Assembly (NCBI RefSeq): GCF_001458735.1
Contig: NZ_CZQA01000011.1
Location: forward strand, 117,483 to 181,482
Length of the DNA stretch: 64,000 bases
Source of the DNA: Candidatus Nitrospira nitrosa
GTDB taxonomy: Bacteria; Nitrospirota; Nitrospiria; Nitrospirales; Nitrospiraceae
Reading direction: 5' to 3'
Below the pieces are notes generated by a model. That model saw nothing but the letters and a program-made list of their open reading frames with translations, made no database searches and was not told the origin of the DNA. The position numbers and the translations under genes are program-made. This document shows positions 16,337-25,642 of the stretch, piece after piece. How positions within the stretch are numbered: position 1 is the first letter of the stretch; the number at the start of each line of letters is the position of its first letter.

Positions 16337-17007
16337 GAGACGTGGATGGGAAATCGACGGTTTGCGACGTACACAGCCAGCAAAACGAGAAACGAAAAGG
16401 TCAACAAGACAGTCGCGATCGCATGGGCTTGGCCATACTCCATAGCTTCCACATGCTCAAAAATCGTTGTGGAGAGGACGCGTGTTTCTCCAGGAATCGA
16501 GCCACCGACCATGAGGACCACGCCGAACTCACCGATCGTGTGTGCGAACCCCAGTACGATGGCAGTGATATATCCACGCAGGGCGATCGGCGAGACCACG
16601 GTCAGGAAGGCATCGAGTCTCGACGCACGAAGTGACCAGGCTGCTTCCAGCGGGGCTTTCCCGACGGCTTCAAACGCCCCTTGGAGCGGTTGGATCACAA
16701 ACGGCATGGAATAGAAGACCGAGGCGATGACGAGTCCGGTAAATGTGAACGCGAGATTGACGTGTGCCACTCGTCCGAACGGCCCATAGGGACCGAGCGC
16801 AATGAGCAGGTAAAATCCAAGGACGGTGGGAGGCAGCACGATGGGAAGCGCAACCAGTGCTTCAATGATCGGTCTGATGCGTGAGCGGGTGTGGGCCAAC
16901 CACCAGGCAAGTGGTGTGCCGATGAGAAGGAGCACGGCCACCGTCGTAGCGGCGAGTTGTACGGTGACCCACAGTGCACTCAGATCTAGCTCTGTTAAGG
17001 CTTCCAT
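16333..17007 (-). CDS. modB: Molybdate ABC transporter permease ModB
   Basis: A 224-aa inner-membrane protein with about five to six TM helices and the BPD_transp_1 EAA loop in the form EAAWSLRASRLDAFLTVVSP, followed by the ModB-typical HTIGEFGVVLMVGGSIPG and TRVLSTTIFEHVE. It forms the channel for molybdate (possibly tungstate). Start at ATG 17007 (MEALTELDLSALWVT) matches family N termini; the frame extends ten residues further. modC overlaps its 3' end; an AlgE-type porin gene ends-to-starts about 70-100 nt upstream. Confidence 0.95.
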   Translation of the reverse strand: MEALTELDLSALWVTVQLAATTVAVLLLIGTPLAWWLAHTRSRIRPIIEALVALPIVLPPTVLGFYLLIALGPYGPFGRVAHVNLAFTFTGLVIASVFYSMPFVIQPLQGAFEAVGKAPLEAAWSLRASRLDAFLTVVSPIALRGYITAIVLGFAHTIGEFGVVLMVGGSIPGETRVLSTTIFEHVEAMEYGQAHAIATVLLTFSFLVLLAVYVANRRFPIHVS

Positions 17008-17105
17008 GTGTACTTTCTTCGCGGTGAACGATGGCATCTATTGATGGTTCGCATTTATTGTCGGGTGTCAAGTTCGTGAATCGACTGTTTCATGGTTAGC
17101 CATGT

Positions 17106-18620
17106 CTAGATCCTGACTCGCATCGAAATATAAAAATAATCACTGTCTTTATTTCCTCCAGCCGGTAAGCCTGCAGAGGCGGGGAGCCGATCGAAATACG
17201 AGCCTTTGAACCAATGGACGTATCCAGCATCGAAATCCAGATTGGCGTTGATCGCCCATTGGGCTTGAAGATCGACATCATGTCCTAAAGAAGCGCCGGC
17301 GTTGCCTGTCGCATCTCGCAAGCCAGAATTGCCGAAGAAATCCCGGCTCTGCGCGAGATACCAGACGCGATGTTTGACTTGGAGAATCCAGCCAGGCGCG
17401 GGCACGACGATCAATCGCCAACCCGGTGAACTGAGGTTTGTTCTGGAAAATGGACCCCAGAGGCTGGTCGGCTCGTACTCAAAACGTCTGGAGCCAAACA
17501 GAGTGTCAAACCCTTCATCTTGACTATCATCAGGCCGATGATCGCCGCTGGCGTAGTCATAATGAAAAACAACCCTTGGCGTCCAGGGGAGATCGAACGT
17601 ATATCCGAGATCCAGATGATGAAAATAGGCAAAATGGTCAATCACGCCTCTGTTTCCGATTTGCCAGGAACTTTCAATTTCGTAATCCAGCTCTTGCGTC
17701 TTGGGATCTTTATAGAGGCGTCCTCCGAACGTGGAATAGGTGCGATGGTTTGACACATTCGCCACGCGCCTATCGTTCAGGCCCAAGTAGTAGGCGTCAA
17801 ACTGAAACCAGGGGAAATGTTTGCTCTCAAAATAAGTTCCCCAAAAGAGCGACTTGTCGTTCTGTGTATCGAGACTTACCTCGTCTCGGATGACCGGTTC
17901 CACGAAAAAGGCTTGGAGTCGCCAGGTCTTGTCTTGACTGATTTGCCAGTGAAGACCATCGAAAGAATTAACGGTGTTGCGAAAGGCGTTTCGTCCGATC
18001 AGCCGTCGCTTTCCCACATCCATGGTCATGCGTCCGAAATGAAAATCGGTCCGTAACCCGGTACCCATCACATTCCGCAAGGTCAACGATCCGAGTAACT
18101 GTAAAACGTCGAATTCATCGACCGTGGTCGTGTCTCTGAAATCTCCAGGGTCTCCATCTAGAAAGGAACGCGAATCCTGCCCCTCGAAAAGAAATCGCAA
18201 TGGTCCGTTTCCACCCAATCCAAAGCGAACTCGCGACCTCAGAGGTACTTGTCCATCAGTCCGTCCATTTCCAATGGCTTGGTTTGCCCGCCAGGGGTGG
18301 CTATACGACTCGAATCGAGTCCGTTGCTCGAGTCCCAAGTCAATCCAGTCAGGAAGGCGCAGTCCGGATTTGAGGTATCGACTCCACTCGATCTCCTGCC
18401 GTCGATTGAGAATCGTATCGGCCGGTTCGATCCAGTTTTTTCCGGTTTGAGCGTCTGCCCGCTGTTTGATGTTGGAGCTCGTTTCTAAAAGATTTGAGGC
18501 AAGTTTGGTCTGGACTGACGGTGGCGGCTCAGTCATCGGTCCTTCAGCTAATGCAGGTCCGCTGACGAGCCATTTCATAACTCCTATTACAGCAGACCAG
18601 ATTCCAAAAATATTGACCAC
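17106..18620 (-). CDS. AlgE-type (alginate export family) outer-membrane porin, mod locus copy 2
   Basis: A 504-aa predicted beta-barrel. The N terminus is a signal peptide (FGIWSAVIGVMKWLVSGPAL, cut near ALA-EGP) if the GTG at 18620 is used; an ATG at 18578 with AGGAG close by would give too short a hydrophobic core. The mature protein has many alternating strands and features of the alginate-export porin family (RTRFESYSHPWR, LFEGQDSR, FDVLQLLGS, HFGRMTMDVGKRRL, WYLAQ, VHWFKGSYFD) ending in an aromatic/charged strand ISMRVRI typical of barrels. It lies between modA and modB and is a close paralogue of the porin at 19624-21168, so a role in oxyanion passage rather than alginate is inferred. 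Confidence 0.85.
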   Translation of the reverse strand: MVNIFGIWSAVIGVMKWLVSGPALAEGPMTEPPPSVQTKLASNLLETSSNIKQRADAQTGKNWIEPADTILNRRQEIEWSRYLKSGLRLPDWIDLGLEQRTRFESYSHPWRANQAIGNGRTDGQVPLRSRVRFGLGGNGPLRFLFEGQDSRSFLDGDPGDFRDTTTVDEFDVLQLLGSLTLRNVMGTGLRTDFHFGRMTMDVGKRRLIGRNAFRNTVNSFDGLHWQISQDKTWRLQAFFVEPVIRDEVSLDTQNDKSLFWGTYFESKHFPWFQFDAYYLGLNDRRVANVSNHRTYSTFGGRLYKDPKTQELDYEIESSWQIGNRGVIDHFAYFHHLDLGYTFDLPWTPRVVFHYDYASGDHRPDDSQDEGFDTLFGSRRFEYEPTSLWGPFSRTNLSSPGWRLIVVPAPGWILQVKHRVWYLAQSRDFFGNSGLRDATGNAGASLGHDVDLQAQWAINANLDFDAGYVHWFKGSYFDRLPASAGLPAGGNKDSDYFYISMRVRI

Positions 18621-18855
18621 CCCATACTTGTATCATGATGAGCCAACCGTCTTCATGAGAACAATCTCATGCGGGCTCGTAGAGTAAGGGTTTCCCAGTT
18701 TCGCAGCCGTATCCGCCTAGGGCTTCAACATCCGTATCAACGCAGGGGGATTTGAGGCGATTGGAAAATAGAATTGGGGATCACATAGGACGATCCGGAC
18801 TTGATTCAGGGGCATATCCATCATGCTCTACTTCTTGCTCAAACCATTTTGCTAT
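18621..18855. other. Intergenic gap inside the mod locus
   Basis: About 235 nt between modA and the second porin gene, minus strand. No gene fits. It is the largest gap in the locus, so an internal promoter for porin-modB-modC is possible, but I see no strong consensus. Confidence 0.3.
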
Positions 18856-19611
18856 TCAATGCAATTCATATCCATAACGTTCAATTACTGCTTTGGCCTG
18901 AGGTCCACCTATGAATTCCATAAGGGCTTTTGCCGCCTGGTTGTCCTTTCCCTTCGTCAGCAAGATCAGGTCCTGTTTGATCGGCTCGTGAAGGTTGCTG
19001 GGAACATCCCACAGAGATCCCTTCCCTTTGATCTTCGGGGCCATGACCTGAGACAGGGCTACGAAGCCTAAGTCGGCATTGCCGGACTCGATGAATCCCA
19101 TCGTCTGGCCGAGGTTCTCCCCCATGACGATTTTGGGCTGTATGCTCTCCCACAGTTCCAGTTTCTGCATCGCTTGCATCGCCGCGAGACCATAGGGGGC
19201 CGTCTTGGGGTTCGCGATGGCCAGGCGTGTAAACTTTTTTGAGCGCAGAGTTGCTTCTCCCTTGATGAGGTCGGTATTCGGACTCCACAGCACAAGACGT
19301 CCGATTGCATAAGTAAAGCGGGTGTCCTTCACCCCCAGCCCCTCGTCTTCCAGCAGCTTAGGGCGTTCCCTATCGGCAGAAAAGAACACGTCGAAGGGGG
19401 CGCCGTTCTTGATCTGTGAATAGAAATTCCCGGATGATCCAGCCGCGACTCTGACGTTGTGACCGGTGGCCGCTTCGAATTCAATCGCGATTTCACGAAA
19501 CGGGGGCACAAAATTGGCGGCCACGGCCACTAGCGCTTGCTCGGCCGAGGCCGGTGTGACCGCCAGCGCGACGACAACGAAAAAAAACCATGTAAAAATC
19601 CTCTGTTTCAT
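18856..19611 (-). CDS. modA: Molybdate-binding periplasmic protein ModA
   Basis: A 251-aa protein with a signal peptide (FFFVVVALAVTPASA-EQ) and the ModA fold landmarks: VAVAANFVPPFREIAIEFE, AGSSGNFYSQIKNGAPFDVF (the SSG and NGAPFDVFFSAD segments line the oxyanion pocket), AIANPKTAPYGLAA and GFVALSQV. It captures molybdate or tungstate in the periplasm for ModBC. AAAGGA lies 6 nt before the ATG. The preceding porin gene ends 12 nt upstream, so porin and modA are probably one transcript. Confidence 0.95.
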   Translation of the reverse strand: MKQRIFTWFFFVVVALAVTPASAEQALVAVAANFVPPFREIAIEFEAATGHNVRVAAGSSGNFYSQIKNGAPFDVFFSADRERPKLLEDEGLGVKDTRFTYAIGRLVLWSPNTDLIKGEATLRSKKFTRLAIANPKTAPYGLAAMQAMQKLELWESIQPKIVMGENLGQTMGFIESGNADLGFVALSQVMAPKIKGKGSLWDVPSNLHEPIKQDLILLTKGKDNQAAKALMEFIGGPQAKAVIERYGYELH

Positions 19612-19623
19612 GATTAATCCTTT

Positions 19624-21168
19624 CTAGATCCGAACTCGTATCGAAGCATAAAAATAATCCGAATCCTTGTTTCCACCGGCGGGCATTTGAGCAAGGATGG
19701 TGGGGCTATTAAAATACGATCCTTTGAACCAATGGACATACCCGACATCAAAATCAAGATTGGAGGTGACTGCCCATTGGGCGCGAAGTTCCACGTCATG
19801 TCCCAACGACGTGCCGGAATTCCCGGTGGTGTCCCGTAAGCCGGAAGTGCCGAAGAAATCCTTGTCCTGAGCCAGATACCAGACGCGATGTTTTACTTGC
19901 AGAATCACGTTGGATGCGGGGGTGAGGATCAGCCGCCAACCCGGCGAGATCATGTTGGTTCTGGAGTGCGGGCCCCAAATGCCGGTCGGCCCATACTCCC
20001 ATCGCCGTGCGCCGAATAGAGTGTCGAATCCTTCATCCTGGCTGTCGTCTGGCTTGTGATCGCCGCTGGCATAGTCGAAATGAAACAGCAGTCGAGGGGT
20101 CCAGAGACTGTTGAATGTATATCCGACGTCAAGGTGTTGAAAATGGGCGAAGTGATCGGTGATGCCGCGACGACCGGTTTGCCAGGAGGTCTCGATTTCA
20201 TAGTCAAGCTCCCCCGGCTTGGGGTCCTTATACAAACGGCCTCCGGCAGTCGAGTAGGTTCGGTGGGCGGTCCCGTTGGGGACTCGTTGATCGTTCAGGC
20301 CAAAATAATAGGCGTCCATTTGGAACCAGGGGAAATGTTTGCTCTCCAGATAAGTTCCCCAAAACAAGAGGTTGTGATATTGCTGATCGAGCCGCACGTC
20401 ATCCCGCACGACCGGTTGCGTCGCAAATGCCCGGACCCTCCAGGTATTTCCTTGAGAGAGTTGCCAGTGGAATCCGTCAAAAGAATTGACCGTGTTTCGG
20501 TAGTCATTCCGCGCGATCAAGCGCCGTCGGCCGAAGTCCATGGTCATGCGGCCGAAGTGTAGATCGGTGCGGAGCCCGGTGCCAAAGACGTTGTTTACGG
20601 TTAAGGACCCGACTAATTGTAAGATATCGAATTCATTGACCGTGGTGGTATCACGGAAATCTCCGCGATCTCCATCGAAGAAGGAACGTGAATCTTGCCC
20701 CTCAAACAGCAGCTTCAACGGGCCGTCGCCGCCCAAACCAATCCGAACACGTGAGCGCAACGCGAGCTGCCCATCCGTCCGGCCGTTGCCGATCGCTTGG
20801 TTCGTGCGCCAGGGGTGGTCGTAGGATTCGAATCTGGTCCGGTTTTCGAATCCAAGGTCCAGCCAATCTGGCAAGCGGAGCAGGGATTTTTCATAATGAA
20901 CCCAATCAATATCTCGTTGTTGATTCAGCACCGCATCGGCCGGTTCGATCCAATTCTTCCCAGTACGATCCGTAGATTTGAAGTAATCCTCATCCGTAAT
21001 CAGATGCTTATCATGGATGAGTTTGAGCACGGGGTCTTCGGTTTCCTTGAACACCCATTTTCCGTCTTTCTCTACCAGCTCGCCATACTCGACGGCCTTC
21101 GCCTGGTTCGTTGCTATCAGAACGAGCGGCACCGTGAGTACGACCCACCATAACGATTTAATCGACAT
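19624..21168 (-). CDS. AlgE-type outer-membrane porin, mod locus copy 1
   Basis: A 514-aa signal-peptide-bearing barrel protein (LWWVVLTVPLVLIATNQAKA-VE) sharing nearly every block with the other porin of the locus (RTRFESYDHPWRTNQAIGNG, LLFEGQDSRSFFDGD, WYLAQDKDFFGTSGL, VHWFKGSYF, final strand ASIRVRI). It is the first structural gene of the mod cluster, 12 nt before modA. The family name comes from Pseudomonas AlgE; no alginate genes are near, so the placement points to an outer-membrane entry channel for molybdate. That is inference from context. Confidence 0.85.
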   Translation of the reverse strand: MSIKSLWWVVLTVPLVLIATNQAKAVEYGELVEKDGKWVFKETEDPVLKLIHDKHLITDEDYFKSTDRTGKNWIEPADAVLNQQRDIDWVHYEKSLLRLPDWLDLGFENRTRFESYDHPWRTNQAIGNGRTDGQLALRSRVRIGLGGDGPLKLLFEGQDSRSFFDGDRGDFRDTTTVNEFDILQLVGSLTVNNVFGTGLRTDLHFGRMTMDFGRRRLIARNDYRNTVNSFDGFHWQLSQGNTWRVRAFATQPVVRDDVRLDQQYHNLLFWGTYLESKHFPWFQMDAYYFGLNDQRVPNGTAHRTYSTAGGRLYKDPKPGELDYEIETSWQTGRRGITDHFAHFQHLDVGYTFNSLWTPRLLFHFDYASGDHKPDDSQDEGFDTLFGARRWEYGPTGIWGPHSRTNMISPGWRLILTPASNVILQVKHRVWYLAQDKDFFGTSGLRDTTGNSGTSLGHDVELRAQWAVTSNLDFDVGYVHWFKGSYFNSPTILAQMPAGGNKDSDYFYASIRVRI

Positions 21169-21232
21169 AGACGCTACTCTTCATTCCGACGGTTGTTATG
21201 AAAGTGTATTTTTAAATCTTGAAAAAAGGTGA

Positions 21233-22414
21233 TCAGGCGACTCGCAGGGCATGGAGTTTCCCGGTTTCGCTCGTGTCGTATCCTCCGAGGGCTTCGATCT
21301 CATCTCGAAAAGGACGGCTAACGAGGGTTTCAAACAGGTGCGTTAACGTCGGATGGGACTTGAGATAGGGTTTGGGGACGACCAGGTCGTACCGCGCGAC
21401 TTGCAGCGGGACGAAGTCGAGCCCGAAGTGTTGCGCGGCAAAGCGAATTCCAATACCAACTTCCGCACGACGTTCTGCAATAGCCCTCGCCACCTCGAAA
21501 TGCGTCGAGACGATACGGTCATACCCTCGAACTTGTGCTGGTTCTATCCCGGATGCCCGTAACTGCTGATCGAGCAGCAGTCTTGCTCCAGATCCCTCTT
21601 CTCGATTCATCAGGGTCACCATCGGCTCTGCAAGGTCGGCAGCTGAGCGGATGGATAGGGGATTCCCGGCTCTAACGAGAAAGCCTTCCTCCCAGGTCGC
21701 AAAGGTCACAACCTCATAGCCGGATCCTTTCAAAGATCGCCTGAGAAACGGCAAGTTCGATTCGCCCGTCACCGGGTCGAAGAGGTGCATGCCGGCTACA
21801 TGGACTTCGCCACGTTGCAAGGATTGGAGAGCCGCCATGCTGCTCATGGTCCAGCCGACGACGGTGGTTCGGTCTTTATGGCGTCGCAAATGTTCACCGA
21901 CCAAGAAAATCGCAGGGTCACAACCGGCCACGGAGATTTCTTGTTCAATGGCTTCTCGATCTCGTGAGAGTTTCACACGAACTGTGGTGCCGGACTGCTT
22001 GCCGGATGTCTCGGTGACATAGCCGTCGGCAGGGACAGCAAAGGAGAGTTGCTCGCCTAAGTCTGTGACAGGTCGCACGACCGTTCGCGTTCCAACGGAG
22101 GAGACTTTGACACGGATTGGGTGGGTGCTCGTCTCAGCTTGAGGAAGCGACCCGATCAACGTGCCTTCCACAATGTCTTCGGTTGGGACAAGGCTGAAGA
22201 GGTCTTCCACACGGCAACTCAGCACCGAAGCCAACCGGAGGGCTACAGCGGTTGTCGGGAGGTAGAGGTTCGATTCAATGGCCGAAACAGCCTGTCTGGT
22301 CACGCCAGCCCGCACAGCAAGTTCTTCTTGTGAAAATCCATGTTTGGTACGAACAGATCGCAGGTGATTCGTGAACTGGGCCGAGTCTTTAGTCTGTTGA
22401 TGTTGAGTGCTCAT
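21233..22414 (-). CDS. XRE regulator with ModA-like periplasmic-binding sensing domain
   Basis: A 393-aa one-component regulator. Residues ~13-70 are an XRE HTH (VRTKHGFSQEELAVRAGVTR, AVSAIESNLYLPTTAVALRL). Residues ~170-375 resemble the PBP_like/LysR-type substrate-binding domain found fused to molybdate or tungstate regulators (AGCDPAIFLVGEHLRR, GEVHVAGMHLFDPVTGESNL, MNREEGSGARLLLDQQL). It should bind an oxyanion or cofactor and control the flanking loci. The gene is 64 nt upstream of the first porin gene, in the same direction, and divergent from the sulfate cluster, so it could control both. Confidence 0.85.
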   Translation of the reverse strand: MSTQHQQTKDSAQFTNHLRSVRTKHGFSQEELAVRAGVTRQAVSAIESNLYLPTTAVALRLASVLSCRVEDLFSLVPTEDIVEGTLIGSLPQAETSTHPIRVKVSSVGTRTVVRPVTDLGEQLSFAVPADGYVTETSGKQSGTTVRVKLSRDREAIEQEISVAGCDPAIFLVGEHLRRHKDRTTVVGWTMSSMAALQSLQRGEVHVAGMHLFDPVTGESNLPFLRRSLKGSGYEVVTFATWEEGFLVRAGNPLSIRSAADLAEPMVTLMNREEGSGARLLLDQQLRASGIEPAQVRGYDRIVSTHFEVARAIAERRAEVGIGIRFAAQHFGLDFVPLQVARYDLVVPKPYLKSHPTLTHLFETLVSRPFRDEIEALGGYDTSETGKLHALRVA

Positions 22415-22635
22415 GGCGCACTGTATAGCAATATAACTTTACATATGTCAATTAAACTTAACTCATCGGTGCATTGTGATGAGCGTAATAGAATAAATTT
22501 GAATCATTATTTTTATAAATATTTGTAAAATTGATTGTTGACAATGTTAATAAACTTACGATATAAACACTGAAAATTAATCTTGATCGGATTTATGATG
22601 ATTAAAACATGACGTTCAGGGGGAGGGGTAAGGCT
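22415..22635. promoter_or_regulatory. AT-rich divergent control region between mod and sulfate clusters
   Basis: This ~220-nt segment is much richer in A+T than its neighbours. It contains two exact copies of TAAACTTA (22453-22460 and 22551-22558) in direct orientation, and the second lies inside the spacer of the plus-strand promoter candidate. The position between a transcription factor gene and the divergent operon makes these plausible operators. Binding is inferred, not shown. Confidence 0.45.
22538..22567 (+). promoter_or_regulatory. Sigma-70-type promoter for the sulfate cluster
   Basis: A perfect -35 TTGACA (22538-22543) is followed, after 17-18 nt, by ATATAA/TATAAA (22561-22567). 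It points toward the YezD gene with about 70 nt of leader. The spacer contains one of the TAAACTTA repeats, so a bound repressor would block polymerase. Confidence 0.55.
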
Positions 22636-22848
22636 GTGTCCAGGCTAGAGCAAGAAGCCAGAGGGTCGTATTCGGATCAAGAAGTTGAAGAGGCCATTTT
22701 ACTCGCGCTCAAAGGACTTCGGTTCGGGTCGGTAGAGATCACTGTCCACGACTCCCGAGTCGTGCAAATCGAACGGAAAGAGAAGATGCGAATGGGCGGC
22801 CGTAAAGGTCAGATTCAGAAAAGCGGACTTAGTCTCTCTTCATTATAA
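22636..22848 (+). CDS. YezD family (DUF2292) small protein
   Basis: A 70-aa product with the family core EEAILLALKGLRFGSVEITV and HDSRVVQIERKEKMR. YezD-like proteins of unknown mechanism commonly sit at the head of sulfate or sulfur-assimilation operons, as here. I place the start at GTG 22636 (VSRLEQEARG) because a strong GGGGGAGGGG precedes it by 7 nt; an ATG at 22609 has no ribosome-binding site. It is the first gene of the plus-strand sulfate cluster. Confidence 0.8.
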   Translation: MSRLEQEARGSYSDQEVEEAILLALKGLRFGSVEITVHDSRVVQIERKEKMRMGGRKGQIQKSGLSLSSL

Positions 22849-22969
22849 GGAGAGGCGCACGGTAGCTCGGCCACCCATATCCTGGGAGCCAATCCTGCAT
22901 TCCTAACAATATCAATCGGTGGATTGACCGGACAACCGGAGGTTCCCCTCACAAGAAGGAGATTCCTCC

Positions 22970-24541
22970 ATGAGAAGGCTGTGGTTGCTCAGAGTGACGG
23001 TGGTGATGAGCGTCAGTGTCGGGTCCGGGGTGCAGGCTCAGGTGCAGGATGTGGGAACGCCGGAGAAGTCACTCGAACAGCGATTTGAGGAGTTGGATCA
23101 AGAAGTGCGTGTTCTGAAGAGAAAGCGGGAGTTGGATCAAGAAGCTGCAGAAAATGCAAAGAGAACTGTGCCGGTTCCTAAGGTCGGCAGCTCCGGACTC
23201 TCCGTCGAGTCGGCAGACGGGAGTCATATTATTCGGCTGCGCGGCATATTACAGGCCGATCATCGACTGTTTATCGAGGGCGCGAACGATGTGCGTAATC
23301 GCACGGATCAACGTGCCGGCGATCTCAATGAAACGGGCTTCCATGGTGCTAGTGACGGGTGGCTTCTTCGTCGGCTTCGGCCCACTCTGGAAGGGACACT
23401 GTTCGAGAAGTATGACTTTCGCATCATGCCCGACTTCGCCGGTGGAACGGTTACTCTTATTGACGGCTATATCGATGCCAGATTGAATCCAGCCTTCAAG
23501 ATACGCGTCGGAAAATTCAAGAGCTTCGTCGGGTTAGAACGCTTGCAAAGTGCCGCGGATATCAAGTTTCTGGAGCGGAGCTATGTGACGAACACGCTTC
23601 TCCCGAACCGCGATCTGGGCATCGCGGTGCATGGTGATCTCTTCGGGGACAGACTGAATTATGCATTTGGCATCATGAGCGGGGTAAGTGACGGCGGCAA
23701 TATCAGCACCGGCCCTGAGTTTGATAGTCGGAAAGAGTTCACGGGGCGAGTGTTTGCCACACCCTTCGTGAATGACGCGTCGGTGTTGAGTGGGCTCGGC
23801 ATCGGAGCAGCGGTCACCTATACGGATGTGGCCGGTGAGCGGAATCTGAACTTTACGGATACAACTTTGGCCGATGCCACAAGAAACGGCCTCTCCGGCT
23901 ATCTCACTGACGGTCAGAACACGTTTTTTCGATACAGCGGTGCGGCTGTCGCCGATGGCATGCGGCTACGAATCTCGCCACAAGCCTATTATTACTGGGG
24001 CCCTCTCGGGATTCTGTCCGAATATGCCCGCGTCATTCAGGATGTCAGTGTGACCACCGGAGGGTCGCCAGCGGCCGGCGGTCCGGGCTCGAACACCGTT
24101 TTTACTCCTAACAGTGGCCGTCAGTTACACCATCAAGCCTGGCATGTCAGTGTTTCATATCTCTTGACCGGCGAAACGGCTTCGTTTCGTGGCGTGACGC
24201 CTCTGAAGAATTTTGAATTTGGAAAAGGCTGGGGGGCTTGGGAGCTCGTGGGACGCTATAGCGAAATTATTCTGGATGATGACACGTTCAAGAACCCTGC
24301 CGGGACATCGTTTACGGGGGGATATGCAAATCTTTCTGAAAGCGCAAGGCGTGCACGCTCTTGGACGGTCGGGGTGAACTGGTACCTCAATCAGAGTGTG
24401 AGACTGGCGTTGAATTATGGACAAACGACCTTCACCGGCGGTGCCGGGGACGGTATTGCGGCCATTAACGCTGCGGGAACGAACGTGCAGGATCGTCCTG
24501 ATGAGCGGATCTTCTCAACCCGCATGCAACTCGCATTCTAA
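22970..24541 (+). CDS. OprP/OprO-type anion-selective outer-membrane porin
   Basis: A 523-aa protein with signal peptide (to about residue 24, VQA-QVQ), a short coiled-coil stalk (LEQRFEELDQEVRVLKRKRE, a trimerisation helix) and a phosphate-selective-porin O/P barrel: IIRLRGILQADHRLFIEG, DGWLLRRLRPTLEGTLFEKY, DFRIMPDFAG, IRVGKFKSFVGLERLQS, TVGVNWYLNQSVRLALNYGQ and a terminal strand ending MQLAF. Family members pass phosphate or pyrophosphate; directly upstream of a sulfate-binding protein gene, sulfate is the more likely cargo. AAGGAG precedes the ATG. Confidence 0.88.
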   Translation: MRRLWLLRVTVVMSVSVGSGVQAQVQDVGTPEKSLEQRFEELDQEVRVLKRKRELDQEAAENAKRTVPVPKVGSSGLSVESADGSHIIRLRGILQADHRLFIEGANDVRNRTDQRAGDLNETGFHGASDGWLLRRLRPTLEGTLFEKYDFRIMPDFAGGTVTLIDGYIDARLNPAFKIRVGKFKSFVGLERLQSAADIKFLERSYVTNTLLPNRDLGIAVHGDLFGDRLNYAFGIMSGVSDGGNISTGPEFDSRKEFTGRVFATPFVNDASVLSGLGIGAAVTYTDVAGERNLNFTDTTLADATRNGLSGYLTDGQNTFFRYSGAAVADGMRLRISPQAYYYWGPLGILSEYARVIQDVSVTTGGSPAAGGPGSNTVFTPNSGRQLHHQAWHVSVSYLLTGETASFRGVTPLKNFEFGKGWGAWELVGRYSEIILDDDTFKNPAGTSFTGGYANLSESARRARSWTVGVNWYLNQSVRLALNYGQTTFTGGAGDGIAAINAAGTNVQDRPDERIFSTRMQLAF

Positions 24542-24588
24542 TTGGACCGACAATGGATCAATTTATATTTACACGGGAGGGATAGAGC

Positions 24589-25605
24589 ATGAAGAGTCTC
24601 TGGCAAAGGATAGTTATCGCCGTAGGTGCGCTGTTTCTTGTGGTCAGCCCACTGTCTGTGCAGGCGGAGGACGTCACACTGTTGAACGTCTCCTATGATC
24701 CGACACGGGAGTTCTATCAGGAGTTCAACGTCGCCTTTGCGAAGCATTGGCAAAAGGAAAAAGGTCAAACCGTTGCCGTGAAGCAATCGCATGGAGGCTC
24801 GGGCAAGCAAGCGCGGGCGGTCATTGATGGCCTCGATGCGGACGTCGTCACGCTTGCCTTGGCTTACGATATCGACGCCATCTCCGAGAAAGCCAAGGTG
24901 ATTCCCCGCAACTGGCAAAGTCGCCTTCCTCACAATAGTGCTCCCTATACCTCCACGATCGTGTTCCTAGTTCGGAAAGGAAATCCCAAAGGTATTCGGG
25001 ATTGGGACGATCTCGTGAAACCAGGTGTGGCCATCATTCCAGCAAATCCGAAAACATCAGGAGCAGCACGCTGGGCCTACTTATCGGTCTGGGGCTATGC
25101 ACTGAAAAAGTACGGCAATGATCAAGAGAAGGCCAAGGAGTTCATCGGAAAATTTTATGCCAATGTGCCGGTGTTTGATACCGGTGCGCGCGGAGCCACT
25201 ACGACATTCGTCGAACGGGGGATCGGGGATGTGCTGGTTGGATGGGAGAATGAGGCGTATCTCGCGCTCAAGGAACTTGGTGCGGGAAAATTCGAGCTTG
25301 TGACCCCGTCAATCAGCATCCTTGCCGAGCCGACCGTCACCGTGGTGGACAAGGTGGTGGCGCGAAAAGGGACAGAAGCGGTGGCGCAAGCCTATCTGCA
25401 ATATCTCTATTCAGATGAGGGGCAAGAACTTGCCGCCAAGCATTTTTACCGCCCTCGAGCCCAGACTGTGGCGGCAAAGTACGCAGGGCAATTCGCCAAG
25501 TTGAATTTATTCACGATCGATGAGGTATTCGGAGGATGGCAAAAAGCGCAACAGACGCATTTTTCCGATGGCGGCATATTTGACGAAATCTACAAGCCGA
25601 AATAA
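24589..25605 (+). CDS. sbp: Sulfate-binding periplasmic protein
   Basis: A 338-aa protein with signal peptide ([14 protein letters not shown]) and the Sbp/CysP signature: [37 protein letters not shown] (the SGKQ segment binds the oxyanion), [17 protein letters not shown] and [19 protein letters not shown]. It delivers sulfate, perhaps thiosulfate, to CysTWA encoded downstream. GGGAGGG precedes ATG. The 48-nt gap to the porin gene suggests cotranscription. Confidence 0.95.
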   Translation: MKSLWQRIVIAVGALFLVVSPLSVQAEDVTLLNVSYDPTREFYQEFNVAFAKHWQKEKGQTVAVKQSHGGSGKQARAVIDGLDADVVTLALAYDIDAISEKAKVIPRNWQSRLPHNSAPYTSTIVFLVRKGNPKGIRDWDDLVKPGVAIIPANPKTSGAARWAYLSVWGYALKKYGNDQEKAKEFIGKFYANVPVFDTGARGATTTFVERGIGDVLVGWENEAYLALKELGAGKFELVTPSISILAEPTVTVVDKVVARKGTEAVAQAYLQYLYSDEGQELAAKHFYRPRAQTVAAKYAGQFAKLNLFTIDEVFGGWQKAQQTHFSDGGIFDEIYKPK

Positions 25606-25642
25606 CGAATCCGCCGAGTGGGCAGTTCGAACGAGGATGGGC

